This document shows, piece by piece, positions 41,690-52,685 of a DNA stretch of 64,000 nt; positions within the stretch are counted from its first letter, which is position 1, and each line of letters opens with the position of its first letter. The stretch is from Spirogloea muscicola. Lineage: Eukaryota; Streptophyta; Zygnematophyceae; Spirogloeales; Spirogloeaceae. Position numbers and translations under genes: made by a program. The stretch lies in contig WELB01000002.1 in NCBI GenBank assembly GCA_009602725.1, positions 515,523-579,522 of the forward strand, in the 5' to 3' direction. Below the pieces are notes generated by a model. That model worked only from the letters and a program-made list of their open reading frames with translations, had not been told where the DNA came from and ran no database searches.

Positions 41690-43520
41690 GATGACTGTGG
41701 TCTGTCGTTATGCGGACGAAGCGACAGCGCTTCGTCAAGGGATTGCGACTTTAAGAACCATCTACTGGGTTGGGCTCTCAGATTTCTTGTACTTTGGCAG
41801 GCTGTCAGGTTCTCTGCCAGAGGAGCTCAGGAACCTCTCCGCCATCCAGGGCCTCGACCTCTCCGAAAACATGTACTGGACGCAATCCAACTTCGCATGC
41901 TGGAGACATCGTACAATGTCGCAATCTGACAAATAACAGCCAGTGTGCTCTGCATGAATTTATCAATTGCTAACCTTCTGAGCAAGCTCGACAGGCTTCT
42001 GAAGTCTCGGCTGAGCTTGGCCGTGCTATGAAGTCAAGCTGCAACAGAGCTCGCTCCTTGCAGCCTGGTCCAGTGGCCTTGATGCTTGTACTGACATTCT
42101 AGGAAGTGCCACTGTCATTGTGCAGATTGACAGGCTCCATACCTCTCGGTCTTGCTAGGCTTCCGCTCCTGGAGGCGCTGTACTTGACACAAAACAGGTC
42201 CCTGTAGCAGTCCTTTCTCAAGATGGAGATGAGGTTGTGAAAGTCGTGATGGTTACACTGCCCTCTGCTCATGCATCTTCCATTGCATGAGTTGGCTTCT
42301 GACAAGGCCAAATGTGCAGCCTCACGGGTCAAGTGCCAGGTGAATTTGGAGGATCTCTGAGCCTCCAAACTCTATACTTGGACTCCAATAGGTGGGTTGC
42401 CAAGACCATTGGTTGTTTGAAGAATTGGTAGAATGTCAATACTGGATGATGCAAAGCCTGCTTCGTCTCCGACTCAACGATACTGCCGACGCGTTCAGTG
42501 CATTGTCAGTAACTGATAAAGCAAGGCAGTTAGAGCAACCAGCTGGCTGGTTGCTCAAGTGAAGTTTCTGCTCTTGCTATCAGGCTCACAGGAGATATTA
42601 CCTCTCAGCTTGGCCAGAACCAGGTCCTCCAGAATTTGTCACTCGCAGACAATCAGTAAGTTCACTTATGGTCCTGTTTTGAGGCCATTTGAGGCTGGTT
42701 CGCTGGCAGCTTGAATGGCACACTGCCAGCATCCCTGAGCGGGCTTGCAGTCTTGCAAAAGCTGTACCTGGGGGCCAATGAGTGCGTGATAATTGTGCGC
42801 TGTGTGCTTTACCACTTTTCTTGCCCCTTCGATCTCTGTTCATTCCTGTTCCTTGGCTGGCCATTCACAGAGATCACCCTCTACTGGAAGAGTTATTTTT
42901 TCGCTGAATTGACTGCTCGTTTGCTGGTTAAATTATTGTCTTTCTGATTGTTGTCCTTGCAATGCTAAGCCTCGCTTCCAAGCTAAGCACAGAGGTCAAG
43001 GTCATGCGATCAGGATAGAGGCGGGTTTGACTTGATGCATCTGTGCGGTGCGGGCACCTAATGTCATTCAGCAAAGCTCGCCGATGCGACATTTCTGTGG
43101 ACTGCGCTTTATACTCGGACGAGAATGGTCATGAAGTCAGCAGAAGTCAGCATGAAGGCAGCATCATCAAGTCAGCAGACTGATTGTCCTGTTCTTGATG
43201 ACATCAACAGTCTTACAGGAAGCATCCCCGCCACGTTTGGGAACTGCACATCGCTATTAAGCTTTGACGCATCCTACAACAAGTAAGCTCTCACATTGCC
43301 CTGAGCCGTATATGAGTCTCTGTGGCGTGCTCAATATAGCACATGTCAAAGTCAAGGCATTGCATTCATGGATCAGGTGGTACGTATGCCAATGCCCTGC
43401 AGTTGTCTTGCATTCAGATTGACGGGAGTCATCCCTTCAAGCATTGGCAACCTTCGAATGTTGAGTACGTTGAATCTGGGGAGCAATGAGTAAGTATGGG
43501 CAAGACTCTCCTAGCAGCCA
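41690..43520 (+). repeat. Inverted segment within RLK-D
   Basis: All LRR exons here read on the plus strand, while RLK-D exons on both sides read on the minus strand. The exon order inside (SLPEELRNLSAIQG, then SIPLGLARLPLLEA, QVPGEFGGS, GDITSQLGQ, GTLPASLSG, SIPATFGNC, VIPSSIGNL) is that of RLK-C. A 9-bp-arm hairpin (GACGAAGCG, loop, CGCTTCGTC; 41715-41736) sits at the left edge. Confidence 0.8.
42795..42905 (+). mobile_element. Solo LINE alpha 3' end in RLK-D
   Basis: GCCCCTTCGATCTCTGTTCA, then a CTTGGCTGGCCATTCACAGAG hairpin variant and GGAAGAGTTATTTTTTC. It lies in an intron of the inverted segment. Confidence 0.5.
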
Positions 43521-44609
43521 AGCAACATCACTGTGGACCCAGGCCTCCCAGGAGATGCGAGATAGAGAAAGGATGGAGGCTCACTGTTTTGTCTGAAACA
43601 AATCGAGATGCGAAAATCGAGCAACTTACGCATGCTAACCTGTTAATTCTGAGGAAGAGGACTTGAAGATTAGGGAGGCTGCCCAGCGCGGGTGGGATGG
43701 TGCCCGTGAGCAGATTGTTGTTTAAGATTATGTACTGCAGGTTGTCAAGGTTGCCGAGCTCCGGTGCCAGCGTGCCTTCCAGCAGCATATTAGATACATT
43801 GAGCCCAATCACTTGCCTGCATGTAGACAGCAGGGGCCAGCTGCGCAGGAAGCTGAGCTTACTGAAGTCTTCACCACAAGCAGAGCCTTACAATGAGCTT
43901 GCAATGACGCTGCTGTTACACAAGCCCTCCGCCGAGCAAGCGCAGGCAGCCATTGCCGTTGGTCCTGGCGAGAGGTCACAAAGGCTGCGGCCCTTGCATG
44001 GCCACGACCTCAACACCGGCTGCCGCCAGGGCTGCCAAGCTTGTGCTGGTCGCTTGACACATCGCAAGGTCAGCTCGCGCATTTACTGGGCAATGGTCAA
44101 AGCTCTCGCCTGGGGCCGCCAGGTGCCGTGGCATTGCACGCAACGCCATACCAGCCGCACGGCGTTTGGTCGGTTGGGCGCCAACTGGCAAGCGCGCCAG
44201 ATAGGTCACTGGTTATGCGGGCCTCGAAGGCGAGCAGCCAGGCCTTGTCGGAGCTGCGCAGCGGAGGAACGATGGCAGTCAGCGGGCAGGGGGCTGTATG
44301 GTGGCGCCACACCCCAGCCATGGCGCTGGGTCGCACTTCGTCAGAGAAGCCCGGCGGCGAATGCGGCAAACACAGAGAGGACTCGCAGGCTCAGGACCTG
44401 CCAGCTGCTCAGGACTGCCAATGCTGTGGTGGTGACGGGGGTTAATAAGAATGCGGCTGTTGACAAAAGAAGTGCGGCTGTAGAGCCAGCCAGGTGTATA
44501 CAGAGGGTAAGAGGGTGAGAGGGAGGGCTGCTCGCGCGAGGTCCCCGGCGGTGACGCCGACGCAAGACAGCAGAGCGGCGGCGACGAGCAGCGCGGCGGC
44601 GGCTGCCAT

Positions 44610-45165
44610 GCTCGACGGTCTCGCGGCCACGCAGCCGGCAGCTGGCCAGAGGCGATGCCGGAGGCCACAACTGAAGCCGGCAGCGAGACAGCGGCTCTTC
44701 CAAAGGTGGCACCTCGGGGGGGCTCCGGGGGGGGGGGGTGGGTCCTGGCCCGGCTCTGGCCGGCAGCTTCCGGGAAACTCCCGGCCGCCGGCCGGCTGCC
44801 GGCAGCCGTCGGCCGGGCCCCGCCGCCCGCCTCGCGGCCGCGCTGCGCGCACGGCGAAGCCGCGGGGTCAGCGCCGGTCCCCCCCGACAAGCCTCCTGCC
44901 TCGTGATTTTCACAGCCGATTCTTTCATACCATCAGCAGCCGCTTCTCTCGTGATTGGCTGGTCGGCGCCGTACGGGGTGGAAATCCACCTACCCGCGCC
45001 CAGGTCTGCTTTTTGAAAATCCGATTTCTTGGAGCCGGCGATGTCTTTAATGGCGGAGGCGGCCGCCACGGGTGGATCTTTGGGACGGGATTTTGCGGCA
45101 AGTGGCGCGGCCGCTTCATCGTCCCATAAAGCCGGAGGCAGGGCTCCAGCGGACCTCAATATGAA
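44610..45165. other. GC-rich upstream region of RLK-D
   Basis: Very GC-rich (CCGGCCGCCGGCCGGCTGCC near 44780), giving long chance ORFs on both strands. A short stretch at 44915-44945 (CAGCCGATTCTTTCATA) also occurs near 23608, upstream of RLK-C. I see no gene. Confidence 0.4.
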
Positions 45166-45470
45166 ACTGGAAGTGGCCCGCCCATATCGACGAGGGGCTG
45201 GCGAGCCCAAAAAGAAGAGCCAAAAGGTGCCGAAACAGAAGAACTACACAGCTAGACACGAGACAACGCAGATGGATGCTTAGTACCCACAAGTGAGCAG
45301 CAGCAAGTCCGAGTAACTCGCATTTGTGGAAGAGGCATTCTGCCTCGACCCAGATACCTGTTTAATCGCTCGCAAAAAAAGAGAGGTGCTGGCAAAGCCA
45401 GCCCAAAACGAATGGACAAAATCCAAAGAGCCAAAATAGGTGCCGAAAAGGAAAGCTACACAACTAGACA
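45166..45470 (-). mobile_element. LINE alpha 3' ends with ORF end
   Basis: 45175-45260 is a 3' UTR (GCGAGCCCAAAAAGAAGAGCC). 45282-45380 reads, on the minus strand, ASYSDLLLLTCGY and a stop, preceded by SGSRQNASS. A third 3' UTR (45380-45470) follows upstream. Confidence 0.6.
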
Positions 45471-45965
45471 CAAGAAAGGGCTCGCCCATTGAGGATAGGG
45501 GCTGGACAAGCCAGCCCAAAAAAGAATGAACAAAGAACGAGAAGGGGGCCAGAGACGACGCCAAGGACCCACGAGTAAGCAGCAGCAAGTCCGAGTAACT
45601 CGCAGCCGGGAAAGGCACTCTGCCTGGACCCAGATGCAGCAGCCATGGCACGGCCTGCTCGCGTGTGAACCGCGTGAGCCAGGGAGCGCTGGAACGAGAC
45701 CGCCAGCCGTATGCGTCATACTTGCGCCGACGAGCCGGCAGAGTTGAAGCCGGGCACTTCACCTGGCTGACCCGGTCGCCGGTCGATGGCCGGCCGGGCA
45801 AACCGCTGGAGGAGATTCAGCCAGCGACTGCCAAAAGCCCCGTGCACGTCGATCACCAGTGCCGCGAATGCATCACCAGTAGGGTGGTTCGCCTACTTGC
45901 GCTCCTTGCCCCGGGCCGCCAGGCCGACCGCGTGCCCTGCGGTCGACGAATCGACGTCTCGTCCT
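45466..45965 (-). mobile_element. LINE alpha: endonuclease end, C-terminus and 3' UTR
   Basis: Minus strand: FAALVIDVHGAFGSR-like frames, PGRPSTGDRVSQVKCPAS, then PAASYSDLLLLTRGS and a stop near 45571. The 3' UTR carries GGGCTGGCTTGTCCAGCCC-type hairpin at 45497-45515. Several frameshifts. Confidence 0.65.
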
Positions 45966-46680
45966 TGGGCTTGGCTATCCTCATTCATAACATGTACGGT
46001 CAATTTGTTACAAGGGCTGTCAGGTGCCAGCTCAGTATAACAAGGTTCATAGGGGCGGAATCGCCTCAAAGCACACAGCTATGCAAATGGCTATATTCAA
46101 TGGGATCTTTTTGGTCAGCGGTCACAAGCCGGAGTAATCTGCGAGTTGAAGGAGTGAACGAGATCGGAAAGGGCCAGAAGGAGAACAAAACATAGGAAAG
46201 AAGCTCGGTCGAAAAGAGGAGATGAAACAGATCTTTCAAAGTAAGGCGATGCTCATGAGAGGCCAGCCATCAACATGTACGGGCTTCAAAGGTGGTGGCC
46301 AAGAACCTCGACGGCAACTGCAGCAACCCATTATGCAGCTACCTCTTCCCAAGGTGCTAGTGCATATGATTAGCTACTCAAGTGACTCCTGAAATTGGCC
46401 GCTCCCAAGAAGAGGTGCTCTGACCTGATACCCGCCTCGCGATGTACAGGGTCCTACAGTCCAGCCAAATAATATCTCTCCCCAAGGTCTTCAATGTTGC
46501 ACGCACTTGGACCGAGCATAATCAATTCAGTGGTTTCTGCTGGTGTTGTCGAGCGCCGGATGCCTTGACAGAGTGAGGTAAGCCTTTCCAGGGGGCGAGA
46601 TTTCTGAGAAGCCAGGCCAGAAAGACTGGACTTGACAGAGCAGAGCAGCAGAGAGAAGGCGCGCGGTGCGCTTTAATGAA
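45966..46680. other. Spacer with no recognised gene
   Basis: Low-complexity-free sequence with only short chance ORFs. The last 40 bases (46648-46672) match the gamma LINE end in minus orientation (GAGAAGGCGCGCGGTGCGC). Nothing else was recognised. Confidence 0.4.
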
Positions 46681-46716
46681 AGGGTTAGGGTTAGGGTTTA
46701 CGGTTTACGGTTTAGG
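46681..46716. repeat. Interstitial telomere-like tract
   Basis: AGGGTTAGGGTTAGGGTTT followed by two ACGGTTT variants and AGG. It mixes 6-bp TTAGGG and 7-bp TTTAGGG-type units. It lies immediately after a minus-strand LINE gamma end. Confidence 0.85.
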
Positions 46717-46799
46717 CCATATCTTGTTCATGCAAAAGCTAGTGCAATCAGATTATTACTAAAGCCCTATGCTTAGGTGGCTAAGGTGACAGTGTGATT

Positions 46800-47045
46800 T
46801 TAGTATCCACGGGTGAGCACATACGAATCTAACAGGCTAACTTGGGAACCCAGAGCGCCGCCACAAAAACCGGTGACCTGACTTAGAGTGCGCCCAGCGC
46901 GCTGAGGGTCAGCCAGAGCTTGCGCGCGCTGCAAAGTTGCGAGAGCCGCATCTCTGGAGGGGGAGTGCAAGTCTCTAACTTGTACTTTACTTTGGGCTGG
47001 CCTCTCAGAGCCATTACCTTTCATTGGAGCCGTATTCTTAAACGT
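46800..47045 (-). mobile_element. LINE ORF end (-) and an adjacent alpha 3' end (+)
   Basis: 46800-46960, minus strand: LQRAQALADPQRAGRTLSQV, then SLLDSYVLTRGY and a stop at about 46802. 46980-47045 (+) is a separate alpha end (TTTGGGCTGGCCTCTCAGAGCC). Confidence 0.6.
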
Positions 47046-47239
47046 GAGCTACCAAGAGAAGATATACGCTTCCAGTGGAGGGCGATGGCTGTGATTGCCA
47101 GCCCAGAAAGAAAAACGAACAAAGTTCAAAGAGGCTGGAATAAGCGCTAGAGTACAAAGCGACTCAGATGGCCACTGGGGTGCTCATTATACCCTGTTGA
47201 GCAGCCGCAGGTCAGATAAATTAGTCTCCGGGTAGCATT

Positions 47240-47480
47240 TGGAGTTTGTATTGTGATGGAGGGCCTAGCGGGCCAAGTACAAAAGCAAGCACATTGACAC
47301 GTACATCACCTGCTGTTAAACTGACCCGCTCAGTAAATACGAGTCAGCTCATAGAGGTCGCTGCACGAATACCGGACGGCAAATGACAAGCCCTTGCCAC
47401 CAGTGGAATGCTCGACCAGCTTTCTGGTGCAAAGCATGAGCGTGAGCTCGCTGCAAGCAGGCTGACACTCGACGTCGCAA
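47240..47480 (-). mobile_element. 5'-truncated LINE (beta)
   Basis: Minus strand: LMLCTRKLVEHSTGGKGL, then SCSDLYELTRIY and a stop at 47330-47332, followed by the beta 3' UTR (GGCCCGCTAGGCCCTCCATC at about 47257-47276). Confidence 0.7.
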
Positions 47481-47718
47481 ACCGTAGCGGGGTGAGCCAA
47501 GCTAGTGGGAGGCCGATCACGATCAGAAGTGCGACCAAGCACGTGCGGCGCGCGTGGGGGGCGGTCAATGATGGTCAGCATGCCGTGGGGGGGGCGCGGA
47601 CGTGTGAACCGCGGTGGCGCCCGGGGGGGGTGTTGGGAGGCTTTCCGCCGTTGTCGGGGATCTGCCGACCAGGTCGACCAGCCAACTCAGGGGGACCCCC
47701 CCGCCCCCCTCCCCCCCC

Positions 47719-47719
47719 N
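47719..47719. other. Unresolved base in a C-rich tract
   Basis: The only N in the window, inside a run of Cs (47698-47720). The length of this tract is uncertain, so reading frames crossing it are too. Confidence 0.95.
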
Positions 47720-47783
47720 CTTGCCAGCCCCTCTTTGGGCCCCGCCGCCCACCCCCCACTGCCCGCTGGCCGACCCCACCGCC

Positions 47784-49375
47784 ATGGCGGCTGCCAAAGG
47801 TCGAGGCGCGGCGCGCAGCCCGTCGCGGCGCGTCCCTCGCCCTTACCGCACCCGCAGCTCGACTGCTGCAATGAGGGCTGCCATTGCCTCAGTGGCCGTC
47901 CTTCCCACTCCTTCAACGCCTGCTTCGGCTTCTCCAGCTTCTTCACGCTCCTCCCCGACGACGGCTGTGGAGCCCGAGCCCCTCCCTGCAGTCCTGGCAG
48001 TCCCTGCTCCTGATGAGACAGCTCGGCTTGCAGACCCCAGCTCGGCCTCCTCGGATGCAGAGTCCGATTCTTCCAACATGGACCCCCGAGTCGGAATTGT
48101 CATCAGCCCGGCACAGTCAAGCGACTCTTCTACTGCGGATGGGCCCTCTCTTTCCTGCCGGCCGCGAAGTTTGCTGCATCTACTCTCTTCTCGAAGGCAC
48201 CGCCCATCTCTTCCCCAAGCTCCAGCTGTACATTCACCAGTGCCTGCACCAGTCCCCGCCCCTGAGCCACCACCACCACCACCACCACCACCACCACCTC
48301 CACCACCACCACCAGTGCCGCCGCCACCATTGCCTCATCTTCCTCCCCTGCTAGCCCTTCCCGTACCTCTTCCTCCCTTGCTGCCTCAACCTGTTGTCGA
48401 GAGACGCCATCCAGCTGGTGACCATCAAGAACGACCTCGCCATCAGCAGGGTCGGTCTCACGACCCGAGCCCACTCCAAACGGGCCTCCCAAGTGCGCCA
48501 GACCAGCGAGTCCCCTGCCCAGCATGCCAGCAACGTTTCAGCACGAGAGGGCTGCCAATCCATGCCTATTACTGCCGCAATCGCCAGAATCGCCAGGAGC
48601 TGGCAGCGCGTTCACATGTGCCGGGCACCGTCCGTCCTCCACCACCCCCATCTTCTCTGAGCTGGCAATGGGCTGCCACAGTGGACCTCCACCCCCTTCT
48701 CATCCCTGACGGCATTCGTAACCTACGCCACATCCCCAGATGGGCACGTCGTGAGTGCACCAAGGTTCTTACGCCTTACCTCGCACGCATCGAAGCGGAT
48801 TCGTTGGACGAGGCGGCCTAGGCCTTGTTCATGCTTTTTCCCAAGCTTGTTCTTGGCCATCTTCCCTCTTTCGGCGTCGGAGGCCGCAAGACTTTCCAGG
48901 ACAGACTGGCTAAATTTACAAGTGGGAAATGGGAGGAGTTGGCTCAGCAGCGTGCAGCAGCTGCTCAGGTCGCGCTCTCACAGCAGCGGGCGCGCAATGG
49001 ACGAGTCAATCAGCCCTCTCAACAGTCCACAGCTGGCAATCTAGCGCGGGCAAGACGCACGCTTTGGCAGGGCAGGAGAACTTTCCCGGGCCGCTCAGGC
49101 CCTTTGTCCTGACCCCCTGGTTACTACCAATGACGCCACAGAGGCTATCTTGCGACAGCTCCACCCCCCTCCACGACACCCCCTTGAGCCCTGGGATGGC
49201 GAGCTCCCCAATCCTCTTGACCTATCGGCAGAGGCGCTCCGTGTGGCCCTGACCAAAGCCCCCCGGATGGTGTCTGGAGGCCCTTCTGGATGGCTCTTCG
49301 AACACCTACAGGACCTTTTTCTTGATGGGGATGAGAGGAGCTTCTCCCTGTTCCTGTCCACCTGCCGGCAAAATT
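47784..49375 (+). mobile_element. LINE 5' half: zinc finger and region before the RT core
   Basis: ATG at 47784 in a good context (GCCGCCATGG-like) opens a Ser/Pro-rich protein with a polyproline run (48262-48320). A finger follows, CPACQQRFSTRGLPIHAYYC (C-x2-C, H, C), of the kind at the N-terminus of R2/NeSL-type LINEs. Next come WARRECTKVLTPYLARIEAD and an in-frame TAG (48819). The same frame then continues ALFMLFPKLVLGHLPSFGVG...FQDRLAKFTSGKWEELAQQR. After a frameshift near 49090: ALCPDPLVTTNDATEAIL and SGGPSGWLFEHLQD, where LINE ORFs approach the RT domain. Homology stops abruptly at about 49375, where an antisense RLK cap exon begins. Pairing this half with the 3' halves elsewhere is inference. 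Confidence 0.7.
48262..48320. repeat. CCACCA-type microsatellite (polyproline)
   Basis: Imperfect CCACCACCAC repeats within the LINE 5' ORF. Confidence 0.85.
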
Positions 49376-49844
49376 CCGTACCAACAGCATGGCGTGTGGT
49401 CGGCTGGGCGCCAATTAGCAAGCGCGCCAAATGGGTCACTGCTTATGCCGGCCTTGAAGGCGAGCAGCCAGGCCTTGTCGGAGCTGCCCAATGGAGGAAC
49501 GATGGCAGTCAGCAGGTAGGGCTGTATGGTGGCCACACACCCCAGCCATGGCGCTGGGGTGCACTTCGCCATTGAACTCCGGCGGCGAATGCGGCAGATA
49601 CAGAGAGGACTCGCACGCGCAATCTGCTAGCGGCTCAGTACTGGCAATGCCATGGTGGTGCCGGGGGGTGAGAAGAATGCGGCGCCTGATATTAGAATAG
49701 CGGCTGTAAGAGCCAGCCAGGTGCATACAGAAGGTAAGAGGGTAAGAGGGCAAGAGGGAGGACTGCTCACGCGAGGCCCCCAGCTGTGAAGCCGACAAAA
49801 GTCAGCACAGTGACGGCGACAAGCAGTGTGGGGGCGGCTGCCAT
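49376..49844 (-). pseudogene. RLK-F: signal exon and partial LRR cap exon only
   Basis: Minus strand: 49844-49771 encodes MAAAPTLLVAVTVLTFVGF and ends at a GTGAGC donor (74 nt, phase 2). The cap exon starts at 49483 (SDKAWLLAFKAGISSDPFGA, TPCCWYG) and breaks off at about 49376, before the second half of the Cys pair motif. LINE sequence follows directly. No LRRs or kinase remain. It is closest to RLK-D (shared WLLAF). Confidence 0.8.
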
Positions 49845-49989
49845 GGCCGCCATGCTCGACGATCGCAGCTACGCAGGCCGCGCTGCCAGCAGCCGGCAGC
49901 TGGGCAGAGGCGCTGCCGGAGGCTCGCCACGGCGGGCCGCGATTGCTCCTTCCAGGCGGCGGCGAGGGATTTGGCGGCGGCGAGCGTGG

Positions 49990-50125
49990 TGCTTGTCTTC
50001 TTATTGTGCTTGTCTTCCTTACTGCTTCGCCTAGCCCCCTTTTTGTACTTTGTTCATTCTTTTTTGGGCTGGCTGTTCCAGCCCATATCCTCAATGGGCG
50101 AGCCCTTTCCGGTGTGCGTTTTTCG
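49990..50125 (+). mobile_element. Solo LINE alpha 3' end
   Basis: CCTAGCCCCCTTTTTGTACT, GGGCTGGCTGTTCCAGCCC and CTCAATGGGCGAGCCCTTTC. It matches, in reverse, the end at 54436-54520. Confidence 0.7.
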
Positions 50126-50289
50126 AGAAAAGTCAAGACAAGGCACAAAAAAGTCGGAGAAGAAAGGGGGGGAAGAGGAAGAAAGAACTGCTCTTCCAGA
50201 TTACGGAACAAAGTAAGTTCTTCCAGTGGGACGGGGGCTGTGAGAAGAAAGGCATGCTCTTCCAATTGTCAGGCAATGGCTGTAAGATA

Positions 50290-50570
50290 AATTTACGTGT
50301 ATTTGACACAAAGGAAGCCCAAAATGGCCAAGTACAAATGCAAGCACATCTAATGACGTACATCACCCACTGCAAATTGACCCGCTCAGTAACCACGGGT
50401 CAGTACATAAAGGTTGCATATTGATGCCTGAATACAGATGGCAGATCGAAGCCCTTCTGCCACCAAGTAGAGCTCGCCTAGCTTTCTGGTGCAAAGCATG
50501 AGCCTGAGCACGCTGCAAATAGGCCGACACTCGTCGTCGCAAGAACGATAGTTATGCAGCTGGCAAGCCC
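50290..50570 (-). mobile_element. 5'-truncated LINE (beta)
   Basis: Minus strand: LRLMLCTRKLGELYLVAEGL, then CNLYVLTRGY and a stop at 50386-50388, followed by the beta 3' UTR (TTGCATTTGTACTTGGCC near 50320). Confidence 0.7.
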
Positions 50571-50649
50571 ATCTCAGCCGGAAGCACACCTGCACGTCGT
50601 GCATAGCCTAGATTGGCAATATTTTGAAGGAGAATGTGGTTGCAAGACA

Positions 50650-51060
50650 TGAAGCTCTTTTTAGGGAGAAGTGGCTCTCCCTAAGGGGGGCAAGGGCTGT
50701 GAAAAGCCAGCCCGAAAAGAATTGACAAGGTTCGGAAGGGCCAAAAGCGTTGACTCAGGACTGGGGTAGGCTGAATCACTAAATTACCACGAGTGAGGAG
50801 CCGCAAAATCGACAGACAAGCAGCCGGAAAGCAAATTCCCTGACGAAAGCCAGAGGCTGCAGGGAGAGCACGGCCAGCACGCAAGTGCAAGGAGTGGGCC
50901 ATGGACCGCTGGAGGGAAATGGTAAGGCGCATGCGATAGACCTGAGCTAAGAAGCCAGCGGCGTTGAAGTCTGCCTGCTCACCTCGCCTGCGGGACACAG
51001 CGCGCCGCGTGAGGTGGCGAGGGCTGTGAAAGGCCAGCCCGACAGGCATAGCGGTACAGT
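50650..51060 (-). mobile_element. LINE alpha: C-terminus and 3' UTR
   Basis: Minus strand: TRRAVSRRRGEQADFNAAGF, LAQVYRMRLTISLQ and LHLRAGRALPAASGF, ending LRLLTRGN/LVI near 50785. The 3' UTR runs to the hairpin near 50695-50715 (GGGCTGGCTTTTCACAGCCC). Confidence 0.7.
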
Positions 51061-52685
51061 GTTTCCATGAAGGGCGATGTGTGAATGGCCACCTAGATTA
51101 CGGGATGTGAGAGGCCGGCCCGGAAATTCTGAACAAGGGTTGAGATGGCCGGGAGGCGCAATTAGTCGAAACTACTATCTGGTGGCTTCTGTGAGCTATG
51201 ATCTCTGCGAATGGACGCACAATAAGAGGTGAGCTCTTCCAAGGAGAAGCTCGCCCAAATTAAGAAGGTGGCAAGGGAAATGCTAGCCCAAAAAGAATGG
51301 ACAAAGGTCCAAAGAGCCGAAAGGCGCCTATACTACACAGCAATGCACGAGCCTACAGTGGAGGGAAGCTTAGTAACCCGGGTTTAGCTGCAGCAAGTCG
51401 GAGTAACTCCAAAGGGGGCGAGGGCTGTGAAAAGTTTACTGTAGGTTACTGTTTGATAAGCCAGCCCGACAAGAGTTGACAAGGTCCGAAGGGCCCAAAA
51501 AGGGCTGAAACACGTAGGCATGGCAAATGCTTTTATAATTTACGGCAATGGCTTGAGCCGGCGGGCAGCGAGAAAACACGCGTCAAGGCGGCTGTGCCGG
51601 GACTCCGGGCCGCGTGGGTCCCGTCAGCCCCAGGCTGTCATGCGTTGCCGCCACGTGCCACGCCGCCACTCTCGGCGGCGTTGACCACGCGAGCAAGGCG
51701 TACAAGGGGCACGGGCTAAGCGTGTGGCAGCAGCAGAAAGTGGGCGTTGCAGGACTTTTGAGGATGCCGGAGGTTGAGAGCATCCGGAGGAATTTGCGCA
51801 CGATGCATCTCCCTTAGCATACACGAATCCACCACTTGGGGACTCTATGCACGCCCTTGTCGTGCAATTTTCCGTCGGTGGCCTTTTACTGTAGATTTGA
51901 CAAGGATGGTGACGGGCTCCACGCAGTGGACAGATAAGAGGATTATGCTTTGGTTTGGTGTTAAAGAAATAGATGAGTGTTAAGTCTTCCGAAGGGGGTG
52001 AGCTGTGAAAAGCCAGCCCGAAAAGAGTAACAAGGTCCAAGGGGCCAGGAACAGAGAGGAGTCGCAGCAAGCACGGCACCTCCTTCAAGGCAAATACCCT
52101 ATCTGCCAGTGCCACAAATGGCGTCGGTGCACAGATTCATCCTGCCGTACCCGAAACGTCCAGAAGCCGGCTCCAAGGGGTGTGATCCACCTTGACAACT
52201 TGTCGCGGGTTGGTTCCGGTGAGGCAGCGGCAGGTTTCATGGTAGGTATTCGTGAAAATGATGGTACCAGGAGGCGTGCTACACCGGCCATTGGGACCAG
52301 GGGAGCCAATCCTGCCAGACGGCTCACCCCAAGGAATGAGAGGAAGTAAGCTCTTCCAGAGGGGGCTCAGCCCAACACACAATGTGATTCTTTGAGTAAC
52401 CGAGCATAAGGGAGGAGATGGTCTCGGGGACGAGTAGTCCACTCGGTCCAGCCTCTTGCTTGGGACGGATCTGACCTAGGGTCACCAGTGCCGCCGCCAC
52501 CCGCGTTGCACCGGCAGGCGTTGTTCGAGCATTGCGCGCTGCGCCAAGGGGCGAGGGCTGATCACCAGGCAGACCGGCCGCTAAGGAGCCTCACCCCGAC
52601 AGCACTTTGCTAACCGGTCACCAATTCGGCACTGCTGCAAGGCAAGCTCGCTCGTGCTTACTCGTTATATTATAGACTGTCCTGC
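51061..52685. mobile_element. Fragmented LINE 3' ends and unassigned sequence
   Basis: Minus-strand alpha ends at about 51100-51160, 51230-51340, 51410-51520 and 51990-52060 (each with the ...GAAAAGCCAGCCCG... half of the hairpin and TTGACAAGG/TGGACAAAG). 51540-51980 and 52100-52680 contain no gene I recognise; 52345-52375 is a possible further end. Confidence 0.45.

Larger units (their letters stand above)
39736..44609 (-). pseudogene. RLK-D: LRR receptor ectodomain, kinase lost, internal inversion
   Basis: Minus-strand exons: 44609-44536 (signal peptide), 44253-44110 (cap), 43816-43640 (two LRRs), 41525-41454, 41207-41136, 40937-40866, 40707-40636 (single LRRs) and a large exon from 40522 (LRRs, ALCGGPYVACK analogue, membrane helix). 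Seven further LRR exons lie on the plus strand between: 41801, 42126, 42320, 42584, 42710, 43211 and 43418 (72 nt each). Flipping about 41690-43520 restores the RLK-C exon order. The large exon has a one-base deletion in the GGGGGGGCA tract (about 39867) and stops at MTEK (TGA near 39755). No kinase exons follow. The signal exon donor is GCGAGC and the cap donor GCGAGA, both weaker than in sister genes. It cannot encode a kinase. Confidence 0.85.

Noticed and set aside
44341-45210. A 289-codon minus-strand open frame and overlapping plus-strand frames
   Set aside because: They lie in extremely GC-rich sequence around the RLK-D signal exon. No domain is visible and the frame differs from the signal exon.
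48200-48821. Polyproline ORF as an extensin or formin-like gene
   Set aside because: The downstream zinc finger and the later RT-proximal motifs in the same frame fit a LINE 5' ORF. The proline run is a CCACCA microsatellite.
49376-49575. Plus-strand continuation of the LINE ORF (PTAWRVVGWAPISK-like)
   Set aside because: This stretch is the exact antisense of an RLK cap exon (SDKAWLLAFKAG...), so the apparent RT-like motif is coincidental.
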